Of a stretch of DNA of 64,000 nucleotides, positions 45,163 through 56,839 are shown piece after piece. Origin of the DNA: Harmonia axyridis (Eukaryota; Arthropoda; Insecta; Coleoptera; Coccinellidae); assembly GCF_914767665.1 (NCBI RefSeq), contig NC_059501.1, positions 78,652,798 through 78,716,797 on the forward strand. The letters run 5' to 3'. How positions within the stretch are numbered: the stretch's first letter is position 1; every line of letters starts with the position of its first letter. Both the position numbers and the translations under genes were made by a program. The notes under the pieces were generated by a model that ran no database searches, was not told the DNA's origin, and saw only the letters and a list, made by a program, of their open reading frames with translations.

Positions 45163-45545
45163 TCAGAAAAAAAAAATTTTCTTGAAGATCTTGAAAGATC
45201 TTCCTGTCTGTCCAATATAAACCATAGGGCAATCATTACAGGTTAACTTGTAGACACCGGATTTATTTTCTTTCTCGGTTTTATCTTTATTGTGGTTTAT
45301 ATTGGACAGACAGGAAGATCTTTCAAGAAAAAGATAAACGAACACCAGAAGAGTTATACATCTGATAGTTCGTTCTCAACTTATGCAAATCATTAAAAAG
45401 AATGAAATCACACCTTCAATCACAACTTTGAAATCCTCCATTCAGAAAATAAGAGCATAAGATTGACCCTAGAAATATACAGGTATAATAGTCAAAATAT
45501 TCTTCTGAACGAACAAACAGATGGTAACTCTCTACTTTATTGAAT
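45163..45545. pseudogene. Penelope-like GIY-YIG fragment, inverted at its core
   Basis: Minus strand 45345-45163 reads NKSGVYKLTCNDCPMVYIGQ, then TGRSF. Plus strand 45294 onward reads VYIGQTGRSFKKKINEHQKS, then FEILHSENKSIRL and LLNEQTDGNSLLY. The two strands share a ~35-bp inverted repeat covering VYIGQTGRSF (45191-45224 and 45294-45327), separated by about 70 bp. One GIY-YIG domain has thus been split, with its N-terminal part flipped. It is dead, and a different subfamily from 2571. Confidence 0.75.
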
Positions 45546-45699
45546 TTCTTCCGATAGTTTGGAAATCCCAGGCGGCAAACAGTCCAATATAACTTCGAAG
45601 TTTATGATACCCTATTGAATATTTTTCTGCCAAATGTTGATTTTTTGTTCCTTTGTAAGTTTCCGAAAAACTCTGTACTCTTATCAGTCAAAATGTAGC

Positions 45700-45725
45700 C
45701 TGATGAAGCCACAGTGTGGCGAAAC
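45700..45725 (+). ncRNA. Hammerhead-ribozyme-like motif
   Basis: CTGATGA (45700-45706), one A, stem II GCCAC / GTGGC with an AGT loop (45708-45720), then GAAAC (45721-45725). The two core boxes are exact. As at 2021, a single extra A precedes stem II. It lies about 155 nt after the end of the Penelope-like frame. I could not find a convincing stem I or cleavage triplet nearby. Confidence 0.5.
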
Positions 45726-45779
45726 AATTATTGCTAACAATTAAATAATCTATTGGAAATTATTATGTTTTATTTTATT

Positions 45780-46050
45780 TATAATGAATTTTCGCCAAGT
45801 AAGGACCGAATCCGTTTTATATATATTGACAATTGACGTGTGTTGAAATTTGATAGGATCGGAAGTCAGTGTAGACAACCACAAAACGAAAAATATAACT
45901 TAAAACAATGCTGTGATGAGTTCATTCAGCATTCGAGATCCTATATTTTTTAAGGCAGTTTTTTAGCCACAGATTTGTCGAAAAGCATCTAGTTATCGGT
46001 TTTTCAAAAATGATAATGAGTTTTTCGACTTCATTTTTTGATCCCTATAT
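45780..46050. other. No gene seen
   Basis: Trailer of the Penelope relic, then AT-rich sequence. Confidence 0.3.
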
Positions 46051-46270
46051 ATGTATAAATATTTTTCATTTATTTCGATATTTGATTCATTTTATGTAAT
46101 TGTAATCAAGTCATATATAGTGTCCCATTTAATTAGGAATTAATTATCGTTTTAGAGATATAGAGGATATTTGGTGATTTTTAAATGGGACACACTATAT
46201 ATGATTTGATTACAATTGTAGAATGCACACAAAATGAATAAAATCTCGGAATAAATGAAAAATATTTATA
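46051..46270. mobile_element. 220-bp fold-back MITE
   Basis: The arms TGTATAAATATTTTTCATTTA and TAAATGAAAAATATTTATACA are inverse. The inner arms TATATAGTGTCCCATTTAA / TTAAATGGGACACACTATATA enclose about 50 nt. Confidence 0.75.
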
Positions 46271-46745
46271 CAGACGTTAATTTTGAAGAAGGTGTTAGTA
46301 TCTCTCATTTGCTGTCGATTGAGCCATATTTATTGATAACCGAAAATCAACAGTTTCCCAGATATTTGAAAAAATGTTCGTAAGAATACAGGCAATAGTT
46401 TTGTTTCAGCAGATTTCGATTTGAAAGGGAAAGAAGCATAGAATTTCTGCCTGAAATTCACTTTCAATCTTCTCGCTGCTTCGTCTATTCTAACGGTATT
46501 AGGTCTGGACTCTACGCTGGCCACGAAAATAATCCAAAATTATAATCAAATTTGGTAAACGTAGAAAAAATTGACGAAAAATGAAGTAAGGTGAGAAATC
46601 TTTTAAAAATCACAAGAACTCAGATACCTCGTAAACTGTTGATTTTTGGTTATCACTAAATATGGCTCAAACAACAGCAAAGGAACTTGACTTGATTTCA
46701 AGTCAAGGTCAAGTCATGTAGCTTGAATATCAAGTCAAGCAGGGA
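46271..46745. repeat. Two inverted pieces of Repeat-X and ACTTGA sequence
   Basis: 46275-46385 is the inverse, and 46560-46680 the direct copy, of 56655-56838 (AAACTGTTGATTTTTGGTTA, TATGGCTCAA). Simple ACTTGA repeats follow at 46685-46745. A 64-codon minus frame between them has no domain. Confidence 0.65.
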
Positions 46746-46794
46746 ATACCTAATTTCAACGCTCCTCTAACTTTTCTGTGAGAGGACTCGTCTT

Positions 46795-47215
46795 TGTCTT
46801 CATTAGAGTCTTATTTTATTTCTAAGGAGCATACTTTTGAGGTCTGCAAAAATCCAGTGTGGGCCAGATCAGGAAACTAAGCTGGATGGTCAAGCAGTTG
46901 GTTCTTTCAATTTGTCCATGGTTTCCATCGATTTGTGACAACGAGTCTTGGTGAAAAATATTTTTTTTCTTTTGCATTTGTGGATGGTTTTTCTTGATTT
47001 CCGCAATCAATCAATCCAATAACGTTATGTAATATATAGTGTTGATGGTTTTAACTTTGTCAAGATCAGTCAATTAACAATATACCATGCATATTCCGAA
47101 ATACGGATGCCATAATCTTGCTTTATGATATTTGAGATTTTATCGCTTTGGACGGCTTTCACTGACCATACTGTTCTTCCTAATTTTGAGTTACATCAGG
47201 CTGATAAACATTGTT
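46795..47215 (-). pseudogene. mariner fossil (second lineage)
   Basis: Minus-strand pieces: HQDSLSQIDGNHGQIERTN in one phase, CHKSMETMDKLKE in another, and upstream TFYITLLDWLIAEIKKNH. Central region and second catalytic block only. Confidence 0.65.
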
Positions 47216-47914
47216 TTGGTCGACATGCATTTCTATATTTCTGAAAGATATGTCTGAAAGAGCAATGCCCATCCAATTATTTCAAGCAAAGACTGCAAGA
47301 AAATGGACAGTAGAAATGCCTAGCGTAATACAGGGGTTTACACTGGACTTTAGGTACATTTTGTAGTACTGATTAATATCATTCATCAATTTTTCGAAGC
47401 TCAATTTTTGTATAGTTCAAATAATATTTTGCTGAGAATTCTAAACAAATTAGAAAATAAATCCATCAATCCCGTTTGGGTGTGATATATGGCACGCCAC
47501 TGTTTTATTGGGCCACACAAGACCCATAAGTAGTAAACGTCAATATTGCAACATTATAACCTTTTATTGTTTATTATTAAAATAGTATTATCGTGCATTC
47601 TGATAGATTAATATGGAACTTCGCTAGATCAGCGGCGTTTTTTCGGTTATAAATTATTCAGTTTGACATTTATATTTCTCGAGATTAGCAGATTATAAAC
47701 TGATTATAAAGGGACCTAATCACTTTGTAGAAAGTCTACTGCTCAGACGTGTTGGTCAGCTTTTTGGAATTCATAACCTTCGGGTTTATTTTTTACGATA
47801 TTAATTCTATGAAAATATTCTCCCCCTTCTGGAATTCTGGAAACAATAAATCAAATAATGATTTTTAATTAATTAATTTTTTCCAAAACACTTTTTATTA
47901 CATTTTAACTAGTC
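47216..47914. other. AT-rich, no gene seen
   Basis: No frame or repeat recognised. Confidence 0.4.
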
Positions 47915-48590
47915 GTATCAAAAATACATAATTCCCATTGAAACGGTTATATTGGCAACACTGTGTGTGTTGACATTTCTTATGTCATTTGTGTCCAGAA
48001 GGTTATGCAATTCAATCATAGAAAGATACAAATGTTATCAACGTTTAGAAACTGTTAAATTGTTTTGTCAAAGTCAGTGCTCATATGTGAGAGAAGGGCC
48101 AGTTTCATGAAAGAAAGTAAAGTCTCTTCTAGAAATGAAATGTGTTCCAAAAACCAATTTCAAGGTCGAAGGAAGCTTTGGAGTGTCCTTCATCATAAAT
48201 AATGGACTATATATTTTTATGATGAAGGACACTCCAAAGCTTCCAAAAGTTTCAAAGTTAAGTCTCCTTCAGAAATGAAATGTGTTCCAAAAACCAATTT
48301 CAAGGTCGAAGGAAGCTTTGGAGTGTCCTTCATCATAAATAATAGACTATATATTTTTATGATGAAGGACACTCCAAAGCTTCCTTCAACCTTGAAATTG
48401 ATTTTTGGAACACATTTCATTTCTAAAGGAGACTTTACTTTCGATTATAAAACTGGTCCTAGGTCTCTATGATTAAGTGACAACCTACGAAACATAAATG
48501 ACATAAGAAATATCAAACAATAATACACAATATTGCCATTATATTCATTTCAAATCGTATCATTTTTATTGGAAAACCTTTTATTAACCC
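47915..48590. mobile_element. MITE with tandemly duplicated hairpin core
   Basis: The outer inverted ends both carry TATAATGGCAA..CTG-type sequence (TTATATTGGCAACACTGTG left; AATATTGCCATTATA right). Inside, a 140-bp unit is repeated directly (48121 and 48261). Each unit folds on itself: GGAAGCTTTGGAGTGTCCTT pairs with its inverse at 48225-48244 and 48364-48384. The second hairpin has ~75-bp arms (48260-48435). Confidence 0.85.
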
Positions 48591-49643
48591 ATCAATTTTC
48601 AGTAGGAGTCTAAACTTTCTTCTCAAATGAAGATTTTCTTGGCATGAGCTAGCAATGAACGAAAAAGTATTTGTATTTGTCGAAGGTGAAAGAATTCATT
48701 TTGGATTACGAAAAGCAATATCGAAGGCGAAACATGAAAAAGTAAAAACCTATCATTATCTATGTTCGGTTTCAATTCCAAACAGGATGCTTTCAGACCA
48801 TCAAAACAATAACTTCACGAATGTCACTGCTGATATCAACAAGAGTAATTATTCATAATACGCCAATAAACCATAATATATCAAGGTGTACTAAATAATT
48901 CCCCCATATCATAGAATGAAATTCGTATAATTATCATTCATTAACATTAATTTACCAACATAAATTGATATGAATATTACGTCATCCTGTGATATCTATG
49001 TGGAAAATGGAATGAAGCTATTTTCACCATTCCAAATGAATATAATTTACTTTTTCAAGGTAAATTAATTTCATTGGTACGCTTGTTTTTATTTTCCATA
49101 AAAGCAAACATATACATAATCGTATCGGTGCTTATCAAACTTTTAAGAGTTATTGATAAACTTTTTACGTCCACTGGAAATATGATTGAAAAAATAATCT
49201 CACCTCTTTGAAGAATATAGTACATTTTTTATTAGAATTGTGGTTGAAAGCAACGTCAGAATCATATAAAATTAAGCATTATATCACATTATATCAAAAA
49301 ATGGGGTAGCTACTAACTTTACGTCAGTGCTATACTCCTTTATTTTATTTTTCTATATGTCTTGATTTTGTCGTTTGAATACCGTTTGCGAAAAAAATTT
49401 TATCGAAGAAATCTTTTTTGATGCTTTACTGAAAAGTCATTTTTACTTTAAATAAAACCCTTATTATTTTATCTCCTAAATTTACGAACAAAATGTTATC
49501 AATACCTGGACAGTTATTACAGAGATTCTAAAAAAAAATTGGGATTCAATTAGGACGATTTTCATTAAGTAACTGATTGAACTGTTTTATTTAGGATTTT
49601 ATAATAAAAGGTTTCATTTGAAATTGAATAAACAAAACGAGTA
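48591..49643. other. No gene assigned
   Basis: A 67-codon plus frame at 48655-48858 (MNEKVFVFVEGERIHFGLRK...) has no recognised domain. The rest is AT-rich. Confidence 0.35.
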
Positions 49644-50357
49644 TGCCAGGTGTCCCATATTATTGTATAGAGGCAATATCTAGCGTATTTGACAAGATAA
49701 TGAAAAAATTGCTTCATGTAAGATCAAAGTACCTACCCAATGATGTATAAAAAAGGTTCGTACATTTGACATCCCTGTGGTAGCTACCACTCACTTTTAA
49801 TTTTCAAATGGCGCCCCCTGTATATTGTCAGTGGTAATTTGGAATACAACCGTAGCACATACATGGTATTTTTTTAATAATAGCAACAAAAACATTAATA
49901 TTTTGTGAAGTATGAATTGCAACCATCTATGTAATTCAAAAAACGAAGAAATGTTTAAAGCAAGTTTTTGGTTAAAAAAATATCAGTTTTTAAAACGAAA
50001 AATTCATCTACTTCTCATATGTGAAGTTTGTAGAAACATGGGTGGAGGCATTTTATTTTTATAAGGATAATTAAATAACGTAAAAGAAGTCAAAAAAATA
50101 TTAATGTTTGTTTTTGTTGTTATTACTGAAAAAATACTAAGTATTTTCCATCTTAGTATTCCAACTGAGAGGGGGTGCCATTTGAAAATAAAAGGAGAGG
50201 GGTAGCTACCACAGGGCTGTCAAATGTAAGAACCTTTTTTATATCATTAGTAAGATACTTTGATGTTATTCAAAGCATTTTTAATTTTTTTTATTATCTT
50301 ATCATTCTTGTCAAATAAGTTAGATATTGCCTGTATACGATAACTTCGGACACCCGG
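49644..50357. mobile_element. 714-bp MITE with long inverted ends
   Basis: Flanked by TA. Left arm TGCCAGGTGTCC..GGCAATATCTAGC..TATTTGACAAGATAATGA; right arm is the inverse from 50285 to 50357. Inner inverted blocks include GTAGCTACCAC / GTGGTAGCTAC and TTTTCAAATGGCGCCCCCTG. Confidence 0.8.
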
Positions 50358-50519
50358 TATTTTGAGAGAAATCAATGGATGGCCCAAAAATGTTTTAGTT
50401 TTGAGAACTGTGACTTTCGCCATTTTTGTTGTGAATTTCATTAGTTTCAATGCGTTGTTGAAGGTTCCATGTTGAGTAATGACGTGATTTTTACTTGTCA
50501 AATGTCACAAGATGACAGC

Positions 50520-50688
50520 TTCTAAAGAGATCTTGAGAATGATCAGAGTAATCAAGCAGTTAAAAGCGTAATTCCCTGAATTTGACCATGGTTTTCATCG
50601 ATTTGAGACTAAAATTGATGGCGTTTTTTCTTAATTTCTGCTCTCAATCGATCCAATAACCTTTGTCAAGATAGACAATGGACAAATA
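50520..50688 (-). pseudogene. mariner fossil into which DD41D copy C inserted
   Basis: Matches 27785-27960 and 46900-47060 (ATCCAATAACCTTTGTCAAG, ATAGACAATGGA). It breaks at a TA where copy C begins. Confidence 0.65.
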
Positions 50689-50690
50689 TA

Positions 50691-51240
50691 AAGGGTGTTT
50701 TTTTTAGAGCTATAGAACTTTAAATTGCAATAAAACAACGATGGATTATTCGATTGACATGAATTTTATTTATCCGCAAGATAATCTTGTGGCATTACAT
50801 TTTAAATATGATTTCTGGCATATGACCGCCACGGCTGGCTCGGATGTAGTCCAATCTGGACGTCCAATTTTCGATGACTTTTTCCAACATTTGTGGCCGT
50901 AAATCGGCAATAACACGGCGAATGTTGTCTTCCAAATGGTCAAGGGTTTATGTCTTATTCGCATAGACCAATGACTTTACATAGCCCCACAGAAAGTAGT
51001 CTAGCGATGTTAAATCACAAGATCTTGGAGGCCAATTCACAGGTCCAAAACGTGAAATTAGGCGGTCACCAAACGTGTCTTTCAATAAATCGATTGTGGC
51101 CGAGCTGTGTGACATGTTGCGCCGTCTTGTTGGAACCACAGCTCCTGGACATCATGGCTGTTCAATTCAGGAATGAAAAAGTTAGTAATCATGGCTCTAT
51201 ACCGATCACCATTGACTGTAACGTTCTGGCCATCACCCGA
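50691..51240 (-). mobile_element. DD41D element copy C, further deleted
   Basis: 550 bp. The left end is normal (TA, then AAGGGTG). The sequence follows copy B to GTTCTGGCCATCA and then jumps straight to CACCCG-TA, the right terminus. The deletion shares the dinucleotide CA. The first catalytic Asp is lost; the second-site region has a 1-bp deletion (GTGGCCGAGC for GTGGCACGAGC). Confidence 0.85.
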
Positions 51241-51242
51241 TA

Positions 51243-52180
51243 TATAGCGGGCTATTCAAAAATCCTTTGTATGGGACAAAAATTGAATTAATAAATTGTG
51301 CTATATTGTACCTAAAACATACTAACCTTCTTTTTAGTTCCCTAGAAAAAAGCGGACATAATGGATTTTCCACACAACTTTTCCGACACACCCTGTACAT
51401 ATATATCTTATGAGGGGCGTTTTAGGCCTGTGTATATCAGTAGCAGATCGAATGTTCCAAAACTTGGTCTTTATTACAGCCGCCGAGCTGTAGATAGAGC
51501 CGTGTTTACACGTCGCTGAGAGGTATCATTCAATGCTGCCAACAGTATTAAAAATGATACTTTAGAGCCATTTAGTCATTTAATTATACCTAGTCAATGA
51601 TCCGAATGTATTTTTGTCCCGGGCTAATTCTCGTTAATTTCCCACTTTCACACGAAGGAGTCTTCTGTGAAAACAGTCGTTCATTTTAACGATATTACGG
51701 GACGTTCATTGCAGACAATTTTTATGTCTGCCGAGTTAATAGTTTTCATTTAGCTTGGTTTTAGACGCGTTTCTTACACGGATGATCGCGCCTAAACTAT
51801 TCCGATTGGAATGGGTGGAATAATCTTTACCAATTTATTATTTAAAGGAAAAAAATCTTCGAAGAACAAAAACAAGTATAAAATATTCAATTTACGACTA
51901 TTTTATAAAATGGGTATAACACTTGAGCTGTTACTTTTATACCATATAATCTCTTTGGAATCGATGGTAGAATTGAGACCTTTGTTTTCGAATGATTAAT
52001 GTTTTGAACAGAAAGTAGGTTAGGCTATTATAACAAAACAATTTTATTTTGAAATCATCTTCTAGGCTCTGAAGAACATACACAATTTTCCTTCGATATA
52101 TGTTCAGAAAAACATCAATACAATCTTCATAAACAAAACCTTGCGTACAATTCATTTTGAGATGTAAATATTTTTCATAT
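51243..52180. other. GC-richer unique block 51420-51800; no gene
   Basis: No frame or internal repeat match. 51380-51410 ends in CACACCCTGTACA, perhaps the edge of another CAGGGTG-type element. Candidate non-coding host DNA. Confidence 0.35.
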
Positions 52181-52182
52181 TA

Positions 52183-53121
52183 AGGGGTGTTTTTTTTAGA
52201 GCTATAGAACTTTAAATTGCAATAAAACAACGATGGATTATCCGATTGACATGAATTTTATTTATCCGCAAGATAATCTTGTGGCATTACATTTTAAATA
52301 TGATTTCTGGCATATGACCGCCACGGCTGGCTCGGATGTAGTCCAATCTGGACATCCAATTTTCGATGACTTTTTCCAACATTTGTGGCCGTATATCGGC
52401 AATAACACGGCGAATGTTGTCCTCTAAATGGTCAAGGGTTTGTGGCTTATCCACATAGACCAATGACTTTACATAGCCTCACAGAAAGTAGTCTAGCGGT
52501 GTTAAATCACAAGATCTTGGAGGCCAATTCACAGGTCCAAAACGTGAAATTAGGCGGTCACCAAACGTGACTTTCAATAAATCGATTGTGGCACGAGCTG
52601 TGTGACATGTTGCGTCGTCTTGTTGGAACCACAGCTCCTGGACATCATGGTTGTTCAATTCAGGAATGAAAAAGTTAGTAATCTTGGCTCTATACCGATC
52701 ACAATTGACTGTAACGTTCTGGCCATCATCGTTTTTGAAGAAGTAAGGACCAATGATTCCACCAGCCCATAAAGCGCACCAAGCAATCAGTTTTTCTGGA
52801 TGTAACGGTGTTTCGACATACACTAGAGGATTAGCTTCACTCCAAATGCGGCAGTTTTGTTTGTTGACGTAGCATTTGAATCAGAAGTGCGCTCATCGCT
52901 AAACAAAATAAAATGGACGTAGTGCGCGATACGTATTCCGCACAGAACCATTATTTTCGAAATAAAATTGCACTATTTGCAAGCGTTGTTCAGGCGTGAG
53001 TCTATTCATGATGAATTACCAAACCAAACTGAGAATAAATCATTTGACAGCTGTTAAATCGGTCGCCCTCTTGAACAGTAATGCCAACTTAGAGTTATAT
53101 ACCTCGAAAAAAAACACCCGT
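52183..53121 (-). mobile_element. DD41D element, internally deleted, copy D
   Basis: 939 bp, TA at both sides (52181-52182 and 53122-53123). Same ends and deletion junction as A and B. Confidence 0.9.
52300..52940 (-). pseudogene. DD41D catalytic domain, stops and frameshifts
   Basis: The frame 52479-52823 covers YVETPLHPEKL through the second Asp (WFQQDDATCH) to the third (LTPLDYFL), with 41 residues between them, then a stop (TGA for TGG). The first catalytic block is frameshifted by a 1-bp loss near 52891 (GCGCTCATCG for GCGCTTCATCG). Dead. Confidence 0.8.
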
Positions 53122-53123
53122 TA

Positions 53124-54405
53124 TCATATTAGTTGACATTGATGGTATTGAAGACTTCGAGGGAAGTGTCTAACTCTTATATATGAGAAACACTTGTGGC
53201 CCCAAAATTGTCCTCTGTAGTATACCATATTTGAAATGTTGTTCGGTGAGGTGGTTGATGATTCTTACGCATAATAAGCGATTTTAAAGGTTGTATTCAA
53301 AAAGTTTATAACACCTGTTAACTCGCACGCATTTAGCTTTTTTAGGAGAAATACCTCCGCTAAGTCTACGAAAATGCCTGATATAGGTTAACATTTTTAC
53401 TCTACTAGAACTTGGAAAGTTGATCTTTATAAAGCAAGGTTCAAAATTCCCAAATCTTGAAAATCACAACCAAAACAATTACTAAGTCAAATTTCCTACG
53501 ACCAGACTGATTCAACGTCAACAAATCTACCACCTGCCTGAATTAAATCAAGACACAATCACGTGAGAGGTGTTCCGTGCCTCGGAGCTAGGAACAAAGC
53601 CAACCTCATTGAGAATACGGTCGACATCAATGGAATTCAATCGAAACCCAACATTACAAGTGTGAAAGTTACCCTTTTATTAAAAAGGTACGACTGAATT
53701 AAATTGCAGTAATTTATCCATTCGAATGTAGCGGCTTCATCTCCAGACAGTTTATTAAGAGCTTGATATTAAAATATAATAACACCTACGTCGTTATATG
53801 TCACAGCAACATTCTGTCGGGCCACGGGAGTTCAACACATACAGCTAACATTTAACACCCTGGCATGCATGGGACATACACTGCTAAGCGAATGGCGTGG
53901 ATAAGAAATATTAATTCATCCAATTGAAGACATTGACGGTAGTAGGAAAGATCACAGTGGCTGGTTGACTTGATTAATCAATTAGACTTCTCCATATTTA
54001 AGAGTCATAAAAACGTGATATTGAACGCGAAGAGAACTTGATATTTTAGTTCAAGTCCAGAAGACAAAGCAAAACAAATGGAGTTTGCTGGAAAAGATTC
54101 CGAACTTGATGAAACTTCTATAGGTTGTTTGAGGGTACTGTGGGATGATTCTGTCAATTTATCCAACACGAGGACCCTGTGCTAACTTGAGGAGCCCGAA
54201 GAACCTCAACATTTTTGGACTTTTTCCATTTTTTTGCTCATAACCTCTAAACTAAGTGGTTTTCGGCCGAAAGGATCATTTTTAAAGTTGTAGAGCATTC
54301 AATTCTCTACAGTTTCGTATTCGCAAACTTTTTCGTAAACCTTATATCAATTGAGATACAGTCGATCAAAATTATATTATATTTGTGGAACGAAGACAAT
54401 TTTAT
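53124..54405. other. No gene seen
   Basis: Unique sequence without a convincing frame. Confidence 0.4.
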
Positions 54406-54407
54406 TA

Positions 54408-55668
54408 CATAGGCGTACAACTTTGCTTCTGCCGTTTCTTACCGAAATCGGAGGCTTTATTGTTAAAAACTGGTTATACGTTTATGTTTCAAAGTATTGT
54501 TCATCGCTGGCCACTACTTTTTCCAATCTTTCAGTCAGCGCACGAATCCCGCGTTGAAAAAACTGATTATTTTTTGAAGCGATCCACAAGTCGATCAAAT
54601 TTTTTACTTCTTCATAAGACCCGAACTGCTTGTCAGCCAGGCCGTGTGCCTTTGATTGAAACAAATGATAGTCCGAGGGAGCAACATCTATAGAATACGG
54701 CGGGTGGGGTAGGACTTTCCAAATATGTCTTGACCACTTTCGCAACATGGGGTCGAGCATTATCTTGCTGTAAAATCACTTTATCATGTCTCTCGTTGTA
54801 TTGCGGCCATTTGTCTTTCAATGCTCGACTCAAACGCAATAATTGCGTTCGATAAAGATCGCCTGTGATTGTTTCAGTTGGTTTTTACAACTCAATACAC
54901 TACCTCGAGCTGGTCCCACCAAATACTGAGCATGGCCTTGGAACCGTGAATATTCGGTTTGGCCGTCGACGTGGAAGCATGGCCGGGATATCTCCATGAT
55001 TTTCTGCGCTTGGGATTATCGTACTGAACCCATTTTCCGTCTCCAGTCATAATGTGATGCAGAAATCACTTCTGTCTTTGCCTTGCAAGCAGCTGTTCAC
55101 AAGCAAACAAACGCCGTTCAACATCTCTCGGCTTCAACTAGTACGGCACCCAGTTTCCTCGTTTCTGAAACATTTCCATGACTTTCAGGCATTTTGAAAT
55201 GGTTTGTTGTGACACTGCCAATGATCCTGCCAATTCATGTTGCGTTTGACACGAGTCTCGATCAAGAAATGCCTCCAATTCTGCATCTTCGAAAACCTTT
55301 GCTCTTTACTGCCATGCTGGCCTTCGACATCGATATCACCGTTCTTGAAGCGTTGAAACCACTCTCGGCACGTTCTTTCATTAATAGCGGCCTCGCCAAA
55401 GATATTTGAGAGTATTCGATGAGCCTCAGCCGCAGATTTCTCCATATTGAAGCAGAAAATTAATACCTACCGCAAATAACGAGAATTTGGCTTGTAAGCT
55501 GACATGTTTAATCAAGAACTTTATGATGCAGACACAAATCGACTAATATTTCGATGGCGTTATGTTTACAAATACATGAGCTTATTGTATGACATCTACG
55601 ATATATTTATTTCGATTAACACTTACCGCTACAGCCATCTATTGTAAAAAGCAAAGTTGTACACCTAA
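54408..55668 (-). mobile_element. mariner (DD34D), copy 3, most complete
   Basis: 1,261 bp between TA (54406-54407) and TA (55669-55670). Ends CATAGGCGTACAACTTTG and, inward from the right, TTAGGTGTACAACTTTG. Confidence 0.9.
54482..55505 (-). pseudogene. mariner transposase with all three catalytic blocks but frameshifted
   Basis: Minus-strand start at 55505 (ATGTCAGCTTAC). Order: EKSAAEAHRILSNIFGEAAI, CREWFQRFKNGDIDVE, SKMQNWRHF (shifted ELEAL), GDGKWVQYDNPKRRK (first Asp, with GDE changed to GDG), LQQDNARPHVAKVVKTYLE (second Asp), then a shift, then YSIDVAPSDYHLFQSKAHGL (third Asp). The C-terminus is KVVASDEQYF. Second-to-third spacing in the family is 34 residues. Several frameshifts (about 54700, 54900, 55320) inactivate it. 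Confidence 0.85.
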
Positions 55669-55670
55669 TA

Positions 55671-56654
55671 TATACAAACTGTCATTATCTTTTAATATCG
55701 AATCAGCCAATGATGTTTGAAGTACTTACTTACACTGTTTGTTGAACTTTCGAACTTCTGTACTTTTCAATAATAAAACTTTTATTCAGCTATAATTTTA
55801 ATAATAATAAACTATGCTATGAAATTATTAGCATAATTTTTTTTTTGCACGACATTTTAGATATTATACTTGAAAAACGTCCATCACAGTATTCACAGTT
55901 CTGTTCGTCCCATTGGCAAAACTTTCTAGAAACTACTAATCATTTTTTTCAGCTACTGCGATTATTTCACATAAAAGTACCTCAAAATTGTCGAGTAGTG
56001 TGTATGTACGAACAGCAATACCTCGCCGTAAACAATTCCAAATCGACTTGGAGAGTTGTTCGAACGCCATCTTCGATAAATCAAAAAGTTGAGTTCCAAG
56101 TTTTATTAATGGCGATGCTACGTTCATTGCCGTTATTTATACCGAATTTTATACGTCAGATTACAAATTGAAGCAAATCCGGGGAATTTATAGTTTGGTA
56201 GGAATTTTCGGACAAAAATTTCGTTGTTGTCTCGATTTCAGCAGTTTTTTCTATCTAATTAGGTGGGCGAGCTGTTCTCGAGTAGGTGTGATGAATTGTC
56301 ACTCGGTGAACATAGAGTATAAATCTATCAGATTATCGGAGTTGAAAGATTGGTGTTTATGCTCTGATTGTTAGCGAATCGAATAAATTGTAGGTTATTT
56401 TGTGACAGTTCCCGATTTTAGTGCTTCTCAGACATAAAAGACATTTTAATAGAGGTGAGGTTTGATGTTTCAATTTTTTCTGAAATCATTTTAAACTCCT
56501 TAACAAATTACCTGTCAATTTTTGTTTAGAATTTTACATAATGTGAAGGTGAAGCTTCGAATCTTGGTTTATTATTGGATTGACTGGGCGGTCTCTACTT
56601 GATGGAAATTCTTTTTGAATGCATTAGAAAATGGCATTTATTATATTATAATTA
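55671..56654. other. No gene assigned
   Basis: A 108-codon plus frame (55845-56171) lacks any recognised domain and looks like chance. No repeat recognised. Confidence 0.4.
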
Positions 56655-56838
56655 TTATTATTGACGAAAAATGAGGTTAGGTGAGAAATTTTTTTAAAAA
56701 CACAAGAACTCAAATATCTCATAAACTGTTGATTTTTGGTTATTACCCCGGTTAAAATAAATATGGCTCAATCGATAACAAATAAGTGATACTAACACCT
56801 CCTTCAAGGTTCACGTCTGATTTGGAAACACCCTGTAT
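56655..56838 (+). repeat. Repeat-X copy, left of the irritans mariner
   Basis: Runs from TTGACGAAAAATGAGGTTAG to GGAAACACCCTGTATA. Other copies: 43200 and 46275 (inverse), 46560 and 58103 (direct). Confidence 0.7.
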
Positions 56839-56839
56839 A

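Noticed and set aside
48217..48472. Two mirrored ~66-codon frames (MKCVPK...)
   Set aside because: They are the two strands of a perfect hairpin and encode each other's mirror. Not genes.
55845..56171. 108-codon plus-strand frame
   Set aside because: No motif, a competing minus frame, and AT-rich flanks without promoter or splice context.
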